Below are positions 1-8,607 of a stretch of DNA of 64,000 bases, in pieces (position 1 is the first letter of the stretch; each line of letters starts with the position of its first letter). The stretch comes from Sphingobium sp. Cam5-1. GTDB taxonomy: Bacteria > Pseudomonadota > Alphaproteobacteria > Sphingomonadales > Sphingomonadaceae. The position numbers and the translations under genes were made by a program. The notes below the pieces were generated by a model, which saw nothing but the letters and a program-made list of their open reading frames with translations, did no database searches and was not told the DNA's origin. The stretch spans positions 286,817-350,816 of the forward strand of contig NZ_CP065140.1 in the NCBI RefSeq assembly GCF_015693305.1, written 5' to 3'.

Positions 1-503
1 ATGCGGCTGCTACAAGCGGGGAAGTGCGAAAGGCAGCCGCCACGCACGCCATGGCTTCCCATGTCGTGCCGGATTCCCCGCATATCCTGTCGCTCGCCGG
101 ATTGCCCGGGGATGGCGCGATTATCTGGGGCAAGGCTGCGGCGCCTTCCGTGACGGTCTTCTCCGATTTCCGGTGCAGCTATTGCCGTGCGCTTTCGAAC
201 GAATTGCGTTCGATGAACGTCAGGGTGGTCGAGCGGCCCATTTCCTCGCTCGGGAGCCGCGACCTGTCGGAGCGGGTCTATTGCGCCAGGAATCGGGAGG
301 AGGCCCTGCACGCGGCCTATGCCGGAGAGCCGATCAAGCCAGGACCGGCCTGCGATACCAGCGGTCTTGACGCCAACGAAGCCTTCGCGGCGCGGAATGG
401 GCTGAATGGCACGCCAGTCATCGTGCGCAGCGATGGCGCGGTGCTGGAGGGCTATCGCCCCAGAGCGTTCCTCGAAAAATGGTTGAAGGAGGTTCGGTCG
501 TGA
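1..503 (+). CDS. DsbC-like thiol:disulfide interchange protein of the transfer locus (5' end outside window)
   Basis: The reading frame is open from the left edge to the TGA at 501-503, so the start lies outside the window. The visible part has the thioredoxin fold signature: a CSYC redox motif after a hydrophobic strand (nt about 174-185) and the cis-proline loop GTPVIV near the C-terminus. Its place directly before TraV is the usual place of the DsbC family protein in F-type transfer operons, where a periplasmic disulfide isomerase matures Cys-rich partners such as TraN, TraU and TraH. The stop overlaps the TraV GTG start (GTGA). The function rests on motif and position. The signal peptide is not visible, so periplasmic location is inferred. 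Confidence 0.8.
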   Translation, partial: AAATSGEVRKAAATHAMASHVVPDSPHILSLAGLPGDGAIIWGKAAAPSVTVFSDFRCSYCRALSNELRSMNVRVVERPISSLGSRDLSERVYCARNREEALHAAYAGEPIKPGPACDTSGLDANEAFAARNGLNGTPVIVRSDGAVLEGYRPRAFLEKWLKEVRS

Positions 504-1354
504 GCCGAGGCGCGATTCCCGCACCGGCCGGACGGGCGGCGGCGGTGGCGGGGTGCATCGTCCTTGCCGCGCTGCCTGGCTGCGTCGGGCTGGGGGGCAA
601 AGTGAAGAGCAGCTTTGCCTGCAGGGCGCCCGACGGCATCTGCGCGCCCAGTGCCGTCATCGACGACCGGGCGCTTGCCATGATGAGCGGGGACCCATCG
701 TTTGGCGCCTTGCCCGCCGCGTCTGCGCTCACAGTCGCCAAATCCGCCTCGAGGCAGGCGGTACGCGGGCCGGTTGCCGCAGACGCCGGGAGAACGGGAG
801 ATCGCGTGATGCGAATTGTGTTTCCCGCCTATATCGATGAACAGGGGCGGCTGCATGAAGCGAGCGCGATCCATGCCGTGGTGGCGCCTGGCGAATGGCA
901 GGCGGTCGCTGCCGAAGCCTCGCCTGCGCGCAATGCGCTTGCCGCCGCGCCGCAGATGCAGGAGCGTGCCAGCGCCGCCGGCACCCGCGATCCTTCGGAG
1001 CTTGAGGTCGATCCTCACCTTCCCGACCCCGATGCGGTCGCGGCCGCCCGCAGGCGCGGAACCGATCCCATCGCGCAGATCAAGGCCGATGTGCAGCGGC
1101 GCCTTCGGCCTGCGCCGCGGCGGGGCGAGGGGCAAGCGCCCTGGGCTGTGGACGCGCGCACGACCGCCCTGACGTCGTCCGGCGGGAAACAGGGGACTGG
1201 GCTCGTACAGGGCGCGGTCGTTCCCATCGTGCGAGAGGAACTGGTCCCGGAGTCCCTGCCGACCTCTCGCAGCGCGGATGCGCCGCCGGTTTCGTCTTCA
1301 ATCCACACGGTGCGGGCGGGAAGCTTTCCAGCCTCCGTTCCGGAAGATCAGTGA
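500..1354 (+). CDS. traV: Type IV conjugative transfer lipoprotein TraV
   Basis: This 284-residue protein starts at GTG 500, preceded by a strong AAGGAGG ribosome site at about 486-492 and overlapping the preceding stop. The N-terminus has a lipoprotein signal ending in a lipobox-like LPGC, so the mature protein is probably lipid-anchored to the outer membrane. TraV with TraK and TraB forms the outer-membrane core of F-type secretion channels. The segment after the lipid Cys (FACRAPDGICAPS) carries the paired-Cys pattern expected of TraV. The middle and C-terminal parts are low-complexity, Ala/Pro/Arg-rich and weakly conserved, as is usual for this family. It is followed one base later by TraC. 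Confidence 0.85.
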   Translation: MSRGAIPAPAGRAAAVAGCIVLAALPGCVGLGGKVKSSFACRAPDGICAPSAVIDDRALAMMSGDPSFGALPAASALTVAKSASRQAVRGPVAADAGRTGDRVMRIVFPAYIDEQGRLHEASAIHAVVAPGEWQAVAAEASPARNALAAAPQMQERASAAGTRDPSELEVDPHLPDPDAVAAARRRGTDPIAQIKADVQRRLRPAPRRGEGQAPWAVDARTTALTSSGGKQGTGLVQGAVVPIVREELVPESLPTSRSADAPPVSSSIHTVRAGSFPASVPEDQ

Positions 1355-1355
1355 C

Positions 1356-3941
1356 ATGGCGCAGAAAGGTCTTGTGGAAAGGGCGATGGCCGGTCTGTTG
1401 GGCTGGATGGGCCGTCCGGACGCTGAGCGACCGGCGATTGGCGTCCCGATGCTGGCCCATTGGCTTCCCTATCGCAGCTACGACGCGAAAAGCGGCATAT
1501 TCTACAACAGCGCCTCACGCGGCTTCGTGCTCGAAATGGCGCCCATGGTCGGGGCTGACGAGCGCAGCGGCGAGATTTTGACGCAATTTCTCTCCGAGGC
1601 GATCCCCACTCCTGGCTGCCTTCAGTTCCATCAATGGATGAGCCCGCGCGTCAGCGAGCTGCTTTCGACATGGTATGTCCCGCGATACAGGGCGCGCGGG
1701 CTCTATGAGCAGATGGCCAGGCATCGCATCGCGCTGATGACGCAGGGTGTCTGGTCTTCGCTCTCGGCCGACGCACCTTTCTTCCTGCGCAATCACCGCG
1801 TTGCCGTCTCCTATTCGACGCCGGAAAATTCAAAAGTATCCAATGAGGACATTGTCGGTGTCATGGACGGCCTGGTGTCCGCGCTCGCCTCCATCAATGT
1901 GAGCGCCCGCAAGATGGATCCTGCGGCCCTCATAGCCTGGATCGACGACATCACCTCTCCCACGACGGCACCGGGAGAAGATGCCGTCAGCTACAATCCC
2001 TTCGACAGTATCGCCGATCAGGCGATCCGCCGCGACATCGAGATGCGGGTGGAGGCAGACCGGATATTGCTGCGCACCGAACGCTTTCGCCCAACGGGCC
2101 GGGAACTCGACGGCACGCCCGAAATCGGTGAAATCTATCCCGATTGCTTCGACGTGCGCGCATTTTCCGTGCGCAATCTGCCCCAGCATTGGGCGCCCTG
2201 GGATGTTGCCCGGCTGATCGGAGACATGTTCACCGACAAGCTGCGTATGCCTTGCCCTGTCTCGACCAATCTCTGCATCGACTTTCCCGACGTAGAGGCT
2301 GCTGCGAGCAGGGCGGGCTTCAAATATATGCGTACGACGAGCCTGGCGGACAGCAGATCGGCGCGGTTCCTGCCACAGCTTAAGGAACAGAGCCGCGAAT
2401 GGGCGCATGTGAATGATGAGATGAAGCAGGGACGCAAGCTGGTGCGTCTCTTCTACTCGGTGACATCCTTCTCGCCCCACGGGAAGGGCGATGCCCATGA
2501 ACGGATCCTCAAATCCGTTTATCGCGCCGCCGGCTGGGATCTGCTCGATGACCGCTATCTCCAGGTGATGGGCCTCCTTTGCGCCATGCCCATGACCATG
2601 GCCAATGGACTGTCGAAGGATCTGGAACGCATGAAGCGCATGCGCACCATGCTGACGACCACGGCCGCCCACCTTGCTCCCCTGCAGGGAGAATATCTCG
2701 GCGGAGCGATCCCCCACATGCTGCTGATCGGCCGGCGGGGCCAGCCCTTCTTCTGGAGTCCGTTCGAAAACAGGGCGGGCAATCACAATGTCGCGGTGTT
2801 CGGCAAATCGGGCTCCGGCAAGTCGGTGGCCTTGCAGGAACTGTGTGCCTCGCTGTGCGGCGCGGGCGCGCGGGTGGTGGTGATCGACGATGGCCGCTCC
2901 TTTGAGCATTCGGCCAAGCTCCAGGGCGGCGCCTTCGTCGAATTCACGATGTCCGCCGGCTTTTGTCTCAACCCCTTCAGCATGATCGATGGAGCCCAGG
3001 CGGCGCAGGACGAGGATTATCTGCTCGATTGCATGGCGATGCTCAAGGCCATCGTCAACCAGATGGCGCGTCACATCGACAAGCTGAACGATACCGAGCG
3101 CGGGCTGATCGATGGAGCAGTCAACCGCGTGTGGGAAGAGAAGGGGCGAGCCGGGTCCATCGATGACGTCATCGCCGCCCTCGACGCGACCGATAATCAG
3201 ATGGCGCGCGATCTTGGCATTGCGATGGGGCCGTTCTCCTCGCGGGGAACATATGGCAAATTCTTCGAGGGAGAGGTCTCGTTCGAACTGTCAGCGTCGT
3301 TGACGGTGTTCGAACTGTCCGATCTTTCCTCGCGCGAGGAACTGCGCAGTGTTGTGCTGACCGCGATCATGTTTCTTTCACAGCAGATGATGCGCAAGGT
3401 GGATCGCGCTATTCCCAAGGCACTGCTGCTCGATGAAGCCTGGCAGATGCTGCGTGGCGGAGCGATGGCCGATTTCATCGAAACCTATGCGCGCACATGC
3501 CGCAAATATGGCGCATCTCTGGTGACAGCGACGCAGTCACTCAACGATTATTACAAATCGGCGGGCTCGATTGCTGCGCTCGAGAATAGCGACTGGTTCT
3601 TCATTCTGCAGCAGAAGCCGGAGACCATCGCCGATTTCAAGAAGCATGATCGCTTCGAGATGGACGATTACACAGATGCCCTGCTGAGGTCGCTTAAGCG
3701 CAACGGTTTTGAATATTCCGATATTTTGATCAAGGGCCCCGAGACATTGGCCCTCGGACGCCTGGTTCTTGATCCTTATTCGGCCGCCCTGTTCTCGTCC
3801 AGTCCCGATACATTTGCCGCGATCGAGCAGATGGTCGGGCAAGGCATGAGCATGGAACAGGCGATCGAGCGCGTCGCCTTTCCTGACGATCCTGAAAAAT
3901 GGTCGGGAGCGGCGCCCGGCGCCGCCCGTGCTGCGGAGTAG
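1356..3941 (+). CDS. traC: F-type conjugation ATPase TraC (VirB4 family)
   Basis: The ATG at 1356 directly follows the traV stop and gives 861 residues, the usual size for TraC. This is the cytoplasmic VirB4-type ATPase that powers pilus assembly and retraction. The Walker A motif GKSGSGKS is at residues 483-490, and the Walker B region is the LLLDEAW segment near residue 692. The N-terminal half carries the TraC-specific region. A longer frame exists upstream (from 1278), but it would overlap traV by 77 bases and lacks a good ribosome site, so 1356 is preferred. The gene is intact. Confidence 0.95.
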   Translation: MAQKGLVERAMAGLLGWMGRPDAERPAIGVPMLAHWLPYRSYDAKSGIFYNSASRGFVLEMAPMVGADERSGEILTQFLSEAIPTPGCLQFHQWMSPRVSELLSTWYVPRYRARGLYEQMARHRIALMTQGVWSSLSADAPFFLRNHRVAVSYSTPENSKVSNEDIVGVMDGLVSALASINVSARKMDPAALIAWIDDITSPTTAPGEDAVSYNPFDSIADQAIRRDIEMRVEADRILLRTERFRPTGRELDGTPEIGEIYPDCFDVRAFSVRNLPQHWAPWDVARLIGDMFTDKLRMPCPVSTNLCIDFPDVEAAASRAGFKYMRTTSLADSRSARFLPQLKEQSREWAHVNDEMKQGRKLVRLFYSVTSFSPHGKGDAHERILKSVYRAAGWDLLDDRYLQVMGLLCAMPMTMANGLSKDLERMKRMRTMLTTTAAHLAPLQGEYLGGAIPHMLLIGRRGQPFFWSPFENRAGNHNVAVFGKSGSGKSVALQELCASLCGAGARVVVIDDGRSFEHSAKLQGGAFVEFTMSAGFCLNPFSMIDGAQAAQDEDYLLDCMAMLKAIVNQMARHIDKLNDTERGLIDGAVNRVWEEKGRAGSIDDVIAALDATDNQMARDLGIAMGPFSSRGTYGKFFEGEVSFELSASLTVFELSDLSSREELRSVVLTAIMFLSQQMMRKVDRAIPKALLLDEAWQMLRGGAMADFIETYARTCRKYGASLVTATQSLNDYYKSAGSIAALENSDWFFILQQKPETIADFKKHDRFEMDDYTDALLRSLKRNGFEYSDILIKGPETLALGRLVLDPYSAALFSSSPDTFAAIEQMVGQGMSMEQAIERVAFPDDPEKWSGAAPGAARAAE

Positions 3942-3945
3942 GGCG

Positions 3946-4287
3946 ATGACCGGCGGCAAGGATGAGAGAAAAGCGCGGTATGTCCCGATTGTACGGAGCG
4001 CTGAGCGGGTGATCGGTTGGGCGGGCCTTGCATGGTTGATCCTCGACATGGCCGCCTTCCTTGCCGGCATAGTGCTCATGACCTGGGGCCTGTTCGTCTT
4101 TGCCTTCCTGTGCCTGGGAGGATTTTCGCTCGACGGCATGATGCATCAGCTGACCAATCTTTCCTCGCGCTACATCGCGGCCAGCCCGGAGCGCGCCCTG
4201 TCTTTCCAGATGCTGCTGCTGGTTTCCCACCTTCTGCTCTCGCTCATTCTCCTCTTCCTGCGAAGGCATCGCATTCCCCATGTCTAA
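3946..4287 (+). CDS. Small membrane protein in the transfer operon
   Basis: This 113-residue protein starts at ATG 3946, four bases after the traC stop. Two hydrophobic stretches near residues 24-62 (WAGLAWLILDMAAFLAG and the following segment) and one near 88-105 suggest two or three membrane spans. It overlaps the next gene by eight bases. I do not recognise a family. Its fixed place between TraC and TrbI suggests an inner-membrane accessory of the mating apparatus, possibly standing where F carries small genes such as traR or trbG. Confidence 0.7.
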   Translation: MTGGKDERKARYVPIVRSAERVIGWAGLAWLILDMAAFLAGIVLMTWGLFVFAFLCLGGFSLDGMMHQLTNLSSRYIAASPERALSFQMLLLVSHLLLSLILLFLRRHRIPHV

Positions 4288-4945
4288 GCCCACACAACTC
4301 GACCTCACCCTTCCGCCTCCTCCCGCGCCTTCCGCCGCTGCGCAGCGGCGCAGGCCGGTTTTCGCCGGATACAGCCGCGGTCAGATCCTGGTTGGGGCTG
4401 TGATCCTCCTGGGGCTCATCTGGGCAATGTGGGTGACAAGGACGCTTCTTGCGCCGCGCCGCGACCAGATCGTTTCCGCCCGGCTGTCGGCCATTGTCGG
4501 TGAATATGTGCAAGCGCAGGCGCGATCAGCCTCGCCGCCCGAACAGATTGCGGCGGAGACGCGCCGTTTCATGGCGAGGCTGGAAGGAGAATTGCAGCGC
4601 CGCTCCCATGACGGGCAGGTGGTGATGGCAGGAGAAGCGGTGCTGAGCAGGAACGTGCCGGATATCACCGAGAGTGTCAAAAAAGCGGTCTATGCTTCGG
4701 GCATTTCCCTGCCGAGGCAAGCGCGTGTGCGGGAAAAGGAACCGCCTGTGCAAGGGGCCGTGCCGGCCGCGGCTGCCGCTGGCGAAGGACCGGACCTGCC
4801 AGACCCTTTTGCCGCCGCTGCACCCCCGGCGCAACGGACAACTCCGGGCGCACAGGGCGTAAGCGATGCGACCGCCGCGCCGGGCTTTGCCGCAGGCGCC
4901 TCGGTCGCGACCTTTGGAGGAACCGATGGCGCGACCGCACGGTGA
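4280..4945 (+). CDS. trbI: F-type conjugative transfer protein TrbI
   Basis: The protein has 221 residues with a proline-rich cytoplasmic N-terminus, one membrane span at about 35-52 (ILVGAVILLGLIWAMWV) and a periplasmic region containing the TrbI-typical segment around VMAGEAVLSRNVPDITESV. F TrbI is about 128 residues and affects pilus retraction. This copy has an extra C-terminal Ala/Pro/Gly-rich tail from about residue 155 that is probably disordered. It overlaps its neighbours on both sides, in line with translational coupling. The assignment rests on the central motif and on position between TraC and TraW. Confidence 0.82.
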   Translation: MSKPTQLDLTLPPPPAPSAAAQRRRPVFAGYSRGQILVGAVILLGLIWAMWVTRTLLAPRRDQIVSARLSAIVGEYVQAQARSASPPEQIAAETRRFMARLEGELQRRSHDGQVVMAGEAVLSRNVPDITESVKKAVYASGISLPRQARVREKEPPVQGAVPAAAAAGEGPDLPDPFAAAAPPAQRTTPGAQGVSDATAAPGFAAGASVATFGGTDGATAR

Positions 4946-5462
4946 TAGCGCGCCCCGGCCGTGGCGGGCGGCGAGACGTCGATGGTTGCTGCTCACAGGC
5001 GCAGTCCTGTTGTGCCTCGCCCTGAGCGCGCTCCAGCATTGGCGCAGCTCTCACCTCCTGTTGATCAACCTGACCCAATCGCTGCCGAATTGGGCCTTCC
5101 TGGTCGAGCGGGACCGATTGCCGGCGAGGGGTGACTATATTTTCTTCCAGCCGCCGCCCGGAGCGCTGCTCCGCCGCCATTTTGGCGAAAGGCGCCAGCC
5201 CTTCGGCAAGCTGGTTCTGGGCATGCCGGGCGATGTCGTAGCGCATCAAGGCGCCCTCGTGACCATTAACGGGCGTCCGGTGGTGACGATGAAGCCCCGT
5301 ACGCGCCTTGGCGAACCTCTGACCCCGGGACACACTGGCCCCGTGCCGCGCGGCTGCTATTTTGCGGGGTCCGCGCATAAGGATGGGTTCGACAGCCGTT
5401 ATGCCGAAATCGGCTTTGTCTGCAGTCGCCAGATTATTGGCACAGGGGTTCCGATCCTGTGA
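4926..5462 (+). CDS. TraF-type S26 signal peptidase of the transfer system
   Basis: The ATG at 4926 is preceded by TTTGGAGG and gives 178 residues. One N-terminal membrane anchor (about 19-36) is followed by the peptidase S26 core. The probable catalytic Ser is S52 in QSLP, and the general-base Lys is K95 in the GKLVLGMPGDVV segment, matching the Ser-Lys dyad of the RP4 TraF and TrhF peptidases. In those systems the enzyme matures the pilin. F itself uses host LepB plus TraQ/TraX, so this feature aligns the locus more with the H-type and sphingomonad relatives. The name traF is avoided here because the unrelated F-type TraF is encoded at 11791. Confidence 0.85.
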   Translation: MARPHGDSAPRPWRAARRRWLLLTGAVLLCLALSALQHWRSSHLLLINLTQSLPNWAFLVERDRLPARGDYIFFQPPPGALLRRHFGERRQPFGKLVLGMPGDVVAHQGALVTINGRPVVTMKPRTRLGEPLTPGHTGPVPRGCYFAGSAHKDGFDSRYAEIGFVCSRQIIGTGVPIL

Positions 5463-6115
5463 GGCGGCTCTTGTCCGGCGCCGGCATTGTGGGGTCCCTG
5501 GCGGGGGCTGCGTTCGCCATCGGTTCGATGGGCGCAGACGCGAAGGATTATGGGCAGGCCGGACAGACATTCCCCGTCGTTGAGCCGGACCTTCTTGCAA
5601 CGATCGAGAGCCGGCTGAAGCGAGCCGAAGCCAGCGGTGAGATCGCACGGATGAACGAGCAGTTTGCCCGGCGGGTCGAAGCAAAGGTGCGCAGACCCGA
5701 TCCGGTGAGCGGGCTATCTCCAGCCAATCGGCCGAAGGAATGGGATTTCGATCCGTCGGTCATTTTGGAGCGGGACATTCGGGACCAGAAGGGGCGACTG
5801 ATCGCGGCGGCCGGACAGAAGATCAATCCGCTCGATTTCCTCAAGATCGCTCAGGACCTTGTCTTCATAGACGGCGAAAATCCTGCCCAGATGCAATGGG
5901 CGACCTCGCGTTACGATGAAAGCCAGGCCAAGATCATCCTCGTGGCGGGCTCACCGATCGAGGAAATGACCCGCCGCCAGCGGCGTTTCTATTTCGACCA
6001 GCAGGGCCGCCTTACCGCCAAGTTCGGCATTCGGCACACACCGGCCGTGGTGAAGCAGGCGGGCAAGGTCATGCGCGTGCGCGAGATCCTGCTGGTGAAG
6101 GGGAGGGCGAGCTGA
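5459..6115 (+). CDS. traW: Type-F conjugative transfer system protein TraW
   Basis: This 218-residue protein begins at GTG 5459, overlapping the peptidase stop. A signal peptide (about residues 1-28, ending near ADA) sends it to the periplasm. The C-terminal segment, with FIDGENPAQMQWA and the IILVAGSP...RRFYFDQQGRL pattern, is characteristic of TraW, which works with TrbC in pilus assembly. Gene order TraW, TraU, TrbC, TraN matches F. The gene appears intact and at normal length. Confidence 0.9.
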   Translation: MRRLLSGAGIVGSLAGAAFAIGSMGADAKDYGQAGQTFPVVEPDLLATIESRLKRAEASGEIARMNEQFARRVEAKVRRPDPVSGLSPANRPKEWDFDPSVILERDIRDQKGRLIAAAGQKINPLDFLKIAQDLVFIDGENPAQMQWATSRYDESQAKIILVAGSPIEEMTRRQRRFYFDQQGRLTAKFGIRHTPAVVKQAGKVMRVREILLVKGRAS

Positions 6116-6384
6116 TGCCTCTCTGGCTGGAACTGCTGCGCACGCCGATGGCGGCCCCGGAGACCGCGCGTCTCCGCCGGCTGCGCATGGCCTGGCAGCT
6201 TTTGTGTGTTTTGACGGCCCTTTGCGTCGCCTTCTTCTCAACGATGCGCGCGCTGATGGGAAGGGCCGCCCTCTATCTTGTCGCGATCATCCTTGCGCTC
6301 ACCCTTTTGCAGAGCCTCCTCTACTGGAATGCCAAGCAGCGCGCCGACAATCGCCTGTTCGATAGCGGGGAAGAAGGGGAATGA
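6115..6384 (+). CDS. Small two-span membrane protein in the transfer operon
   Basis: This 89-residue protein overlaps the traW stop by one base (TGATG) and overlaps traU by four. Two hydrophobic segments lie at about 25-43 and 50-70, with short charged ends, so a hairpin in the inner membrane is likely. No family is recognised. Tight overlap on both sides argues that it is a real, co-translated part of the operon. Confidence 0.65.
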   Translation: MPLWLELLRTPMAAPETARLRRLRMAWQLLCVLTALCVAFFSTMRALMGRAALYLVAIILALTLLQSLLYWNAKQRADNRLFDSGEEGE

Positions 6385-7400
6385 ACCGTCTCCTGCGGCA
6401 CTCGGTCCTTGCTCTGACGGCCCTGCTGTCCATTGTTGCGATGGCGCCTGCGGCCATTGCCGCGCCGAGCTGCAATGGCAAGTTCGTCAATCCCATCACC
6501 GATGTCTGCTGGTCCTGCCTCTTCCCCCTGTCGGTCGGCGGGCTCAAGATCTGGCCTGGCAATCGGCCCGATGCCAGTAATCCGTCCTCGCCTGTCTGCG
6601 CCTGCGCCGACCCCATTCCGCGCATCGGCATTTCGATCGGCTTCTGGGAGCCGGCAAGGCTCGCCGATGTCACGATGAAGCCCTGGTGTTTCCCTAATCT
6701 TGGCGGGGTGCGGATCGCGCCGGGCTTCGATATCGGCCAGGGCTATATGGCAGGCCCATCGATGGTCGGTGGCCGGTCGCAAAGCACCGCCAAATGGCAC
6801 GTTCACTGGTATGTCTATCCGCTTCTTTACTGGATGGAGCTGCTCACGGACTTTCTCTGCTTCGAGCAGGCGAGCTTCGATATAGCCTATATGACCGAGG
6901 TTGACCCGCTCTGGCAGGACGATGCCTTGTCGGGCCTCATCAATCCGGAGGCGATCGTGTTCGCCAATCCCGTCGCGCAGGCCGCCTGCGCCGCCGACTG
7001 CGTAACGGCGACAGCTTCCATGCCGATCGACACGCTGTTCTGGTGCGCGGGCTGTCAGGGCTCCATGTATCCCATGAACGGGAACATTCCCTCCTCGATC
7101 GGACATGTTCAGTCTTCCCGCCTAGCGCTCTCGCGGTTCGCGTACAAAATGCATCGCCAAGGGCTTGCCTGGGGAACGATGGGGTCGAAGGGGCTGTGTG
7201 AAAAATATGTCATGCCGATCATGCGAAAACAGCAATATCGGTTCCAGATGGTGAACCCGATCCCGACGGTGTCGGGTCGCTATGCCTGCTCGCCGATCGG
7301 CGCATCCACCATGCCTCCAGGAACTGGACGCTCCTACCCCGCCGGCGGCGAGGACATGGGCTACCTTGTCTGGAGGAAGAGGAATTGCTGCGTGCTATGA
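6381..7400 (+). CDS. traU: Conjugal transfer protein TraU
   Basis: The protein has 339 residues, close to the family norm. It has a cleavable signal peptide of about 28 residues ending in AIAA. The mature part starts with a Cys-rich TraU signature (SCNGKFVNPITDVCWSCLFP) and keeps Cys pairs throughout (CACADP, AACAADCVTA, CAGCQG, NCC), expected to form periplasmic disulfides that the DsbC-like protein may isomerise. TraU is needed for DNA transfer more than for pilus assembly in F. The ATG overlaps the preceding stop (ATGA). Confidence 0.95.
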   Translation: MNRLLRHSVLALTALLSIVAMAPAAIAAPSCNGKFVNPITDVCWSCLFPLSVGGLKIWPGNRPDASNPSSPVCACADPIPRIGISIGFWEPARLADVTMKPWCFPNLGGVRIAPGFDIGQGYMAGPSMVGGRSQSTAKWHVHWYVYPLLYWMELLTDFLCFEQASFDIAYMTEVDPLWQDDALSGLINPEAIVFANPVAQAACAADCVTATASMPIDTLFWCAGCQGSMYPMNGNIPSSIGHVQSSRLALSRFAYKMHRQGLAWGTMGSKGLCEKYVMPIMRKQQYRFQMVNPIPTVSGRYACSPIGASTMPPGTGRSYPAGGEDMGYLVWRKRNCCVL

Positions 7401-7861
7401 GCGAGCCGAAGGCAGCCCAAAGCCTCGTGATGGACGCTTTGACCGCAGAGGGAGGCGCTGCGTCGGCGCTGGGCACGGCATTCCGCCGGATCCGTCACGT
7501 GCTCGAGGGCCGCGAACTTTCCGGGAGAATTGATCGGCATGAGCAGGATATTCTCGATGTCGCGCGGGCTTCATTGACCCTTCTTGACGAAATCGAGGAG
7601 GGACGCAGCGGTAGCTGGGCAGCGAGGCACTTGCGTGATCTTCTTGAAAGGCAATTGGTAGCTGGCTGCAGGGGCGATATCGGCGCTCCGCGCATCCGGG
7701 GTAAGGGCGTCAGGTCCGCCCTCCTTGGCGGCAGCCTCCTCTTCGCGATGGTTCTTGCCGTCGTTTTGACGCTCGGCGCCAGGAACGGAGAAGCGGACAA
7801 AGGCGAATTGCACGCCCCCCACATGCAGCTCTCGACGGCAATGGAGGAGCCTGGACGATGA
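7397..7861 (+). CDS. Uncharacterised single-span protein between TraU and TrbC
   Basis: This 154-residue protein starts at ATG 7397 (ATGA overlap with traU) and overlaps trbC by four bases. Residues 1-95 are soluble, rich in Arg, Glu and Leu, and probably helical. One membrane span follows at about 103-122 (SALLGGSLLFAMVLAVVLTLG), then a short periplasmic tail. No family is recognised. The topology suggests a cytoplasmic helical domain tethered to the inner membrane. It is absent from the F plasmid order. Confidence 0.65.
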   Translation: MSEPKAAQSLVMDALTAEGGAASALGTAFRRIRHVLEGRELSGRIDRHEQDILDVARASLTLLDEIEEGRSGSWAARHLRDLLERQLVAGCRGDIGAPRIRGKGVRSALLGGSLLFAMVLAVVLTLGARNGEADKGELHAPHMQLSTAMEEPGR

Positions 7862-8607
7862 AGCATGCCTGGACATATGTCGCTGTCGCTATTCTGCCTG
7901 GCGTTGTCGGGGTTTCGGCGCTTGTGGCGCAGAAGGCCGATGGCTTGGACATCCAGGCCGTCAAACGCCGGGCCGCGAGCATCCAGAGCGACGCCGAAGC
8001 GTTTGCCAGCCATGTGAAGGATCGGGGTGAGGCTTTCCGCGAAGACGCCCTTGCCGTGCAGGCCGGTGGCACCGCCAATATGCGCAAGGTCGCGACGGCG
8101 AGCCTGCCCGACGGTCCGGACGGTTCGATAGATTTCGATGAGATCGTCTCGGGCGCCGCCGCCAATCTGGAAGGCGGTCGTGGCGAGGCCTCGCAATTCA
8201 TCGCCTTCGCCAGCCTGTCCATGCCACCCGCTTCTCTTCGGCAGATGGTTCGAGATACCGCGAAGGCCCGAGGCATCGTCGTATTTCGCGGATTTCCTCG
8301 CAACAGCATGAAGGTTTTTTCGGCCGCGCTTGCCAGGGTGGTCGATGAAAAGGATTTCCCGGCCATCGGGATTGATCCGCGGCTTTTTCGCGCCTTCGAT
8401 GTCAAGGCAGTCCCCACTTATGTCGCGGTGTCGTCGGATTTCGACCCATGCTCAGGTTTCAACTGCCGGACCAGCGTCCCTCCCTATGATCGCATGACCG
8501 GCAATGTGACGGTGCAATATGCGCTGGACAGCTTCGTCGATGGAAATGGTCCAGGAGCGCAAATCGCGGCCATTGCTCTTGCCAACCTTGAGCGAAACCG
8601 TCGATGA
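7858..8607 (+). CDS. trbC: Type-F conjugative transfer system pilin assembly protein TrbC
   Basis: This 249-residue exported protein starts at ATG 7858, overlapping the previous gene (ATGA). The C-terminal half has the TrbC_Ftype pattern: FIAFASLSMPPASLRQM, then VVFRGFPRNSM, then the DPRLFRAFDVKAVPTYV segment. This is a thioredoxin-like fold without a CxxC. TrbC works with TraW in assembling the pilus. The N-terminal half (residues 25-110) is helical and variable. Confidence 0.92.
   Translation: MKHAWTYVAVAILPGVVGVSALVAQKADGLDIQAVKRRAASIQSDAEAFASHVKDRGEAFREDALAVQAGGTANMRKVATASLPDGPDGSIDFDEIVSGAAANLEGGRGEASQFIAFASLSMPPASLRQMVRDTAKARGIVVFRGFPRNSMKVFSAALARVVDEKDFPAIGIDPRLFRAFDVKAVPTYVAVSSDFDPCSGFNCRTSVPPYDRMTGNVTVQYALDSFVDGNGPGAQIAAIALANLERNRR

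Noticed and set aside
452..1460. Long open frames on the minus strand opposite traV and traC
   Set aside because: They are Arg/Pro-rich, have no ribosome site and lie antisense to well-identified transfer genes; high-GC DNA gives such frames by chance.
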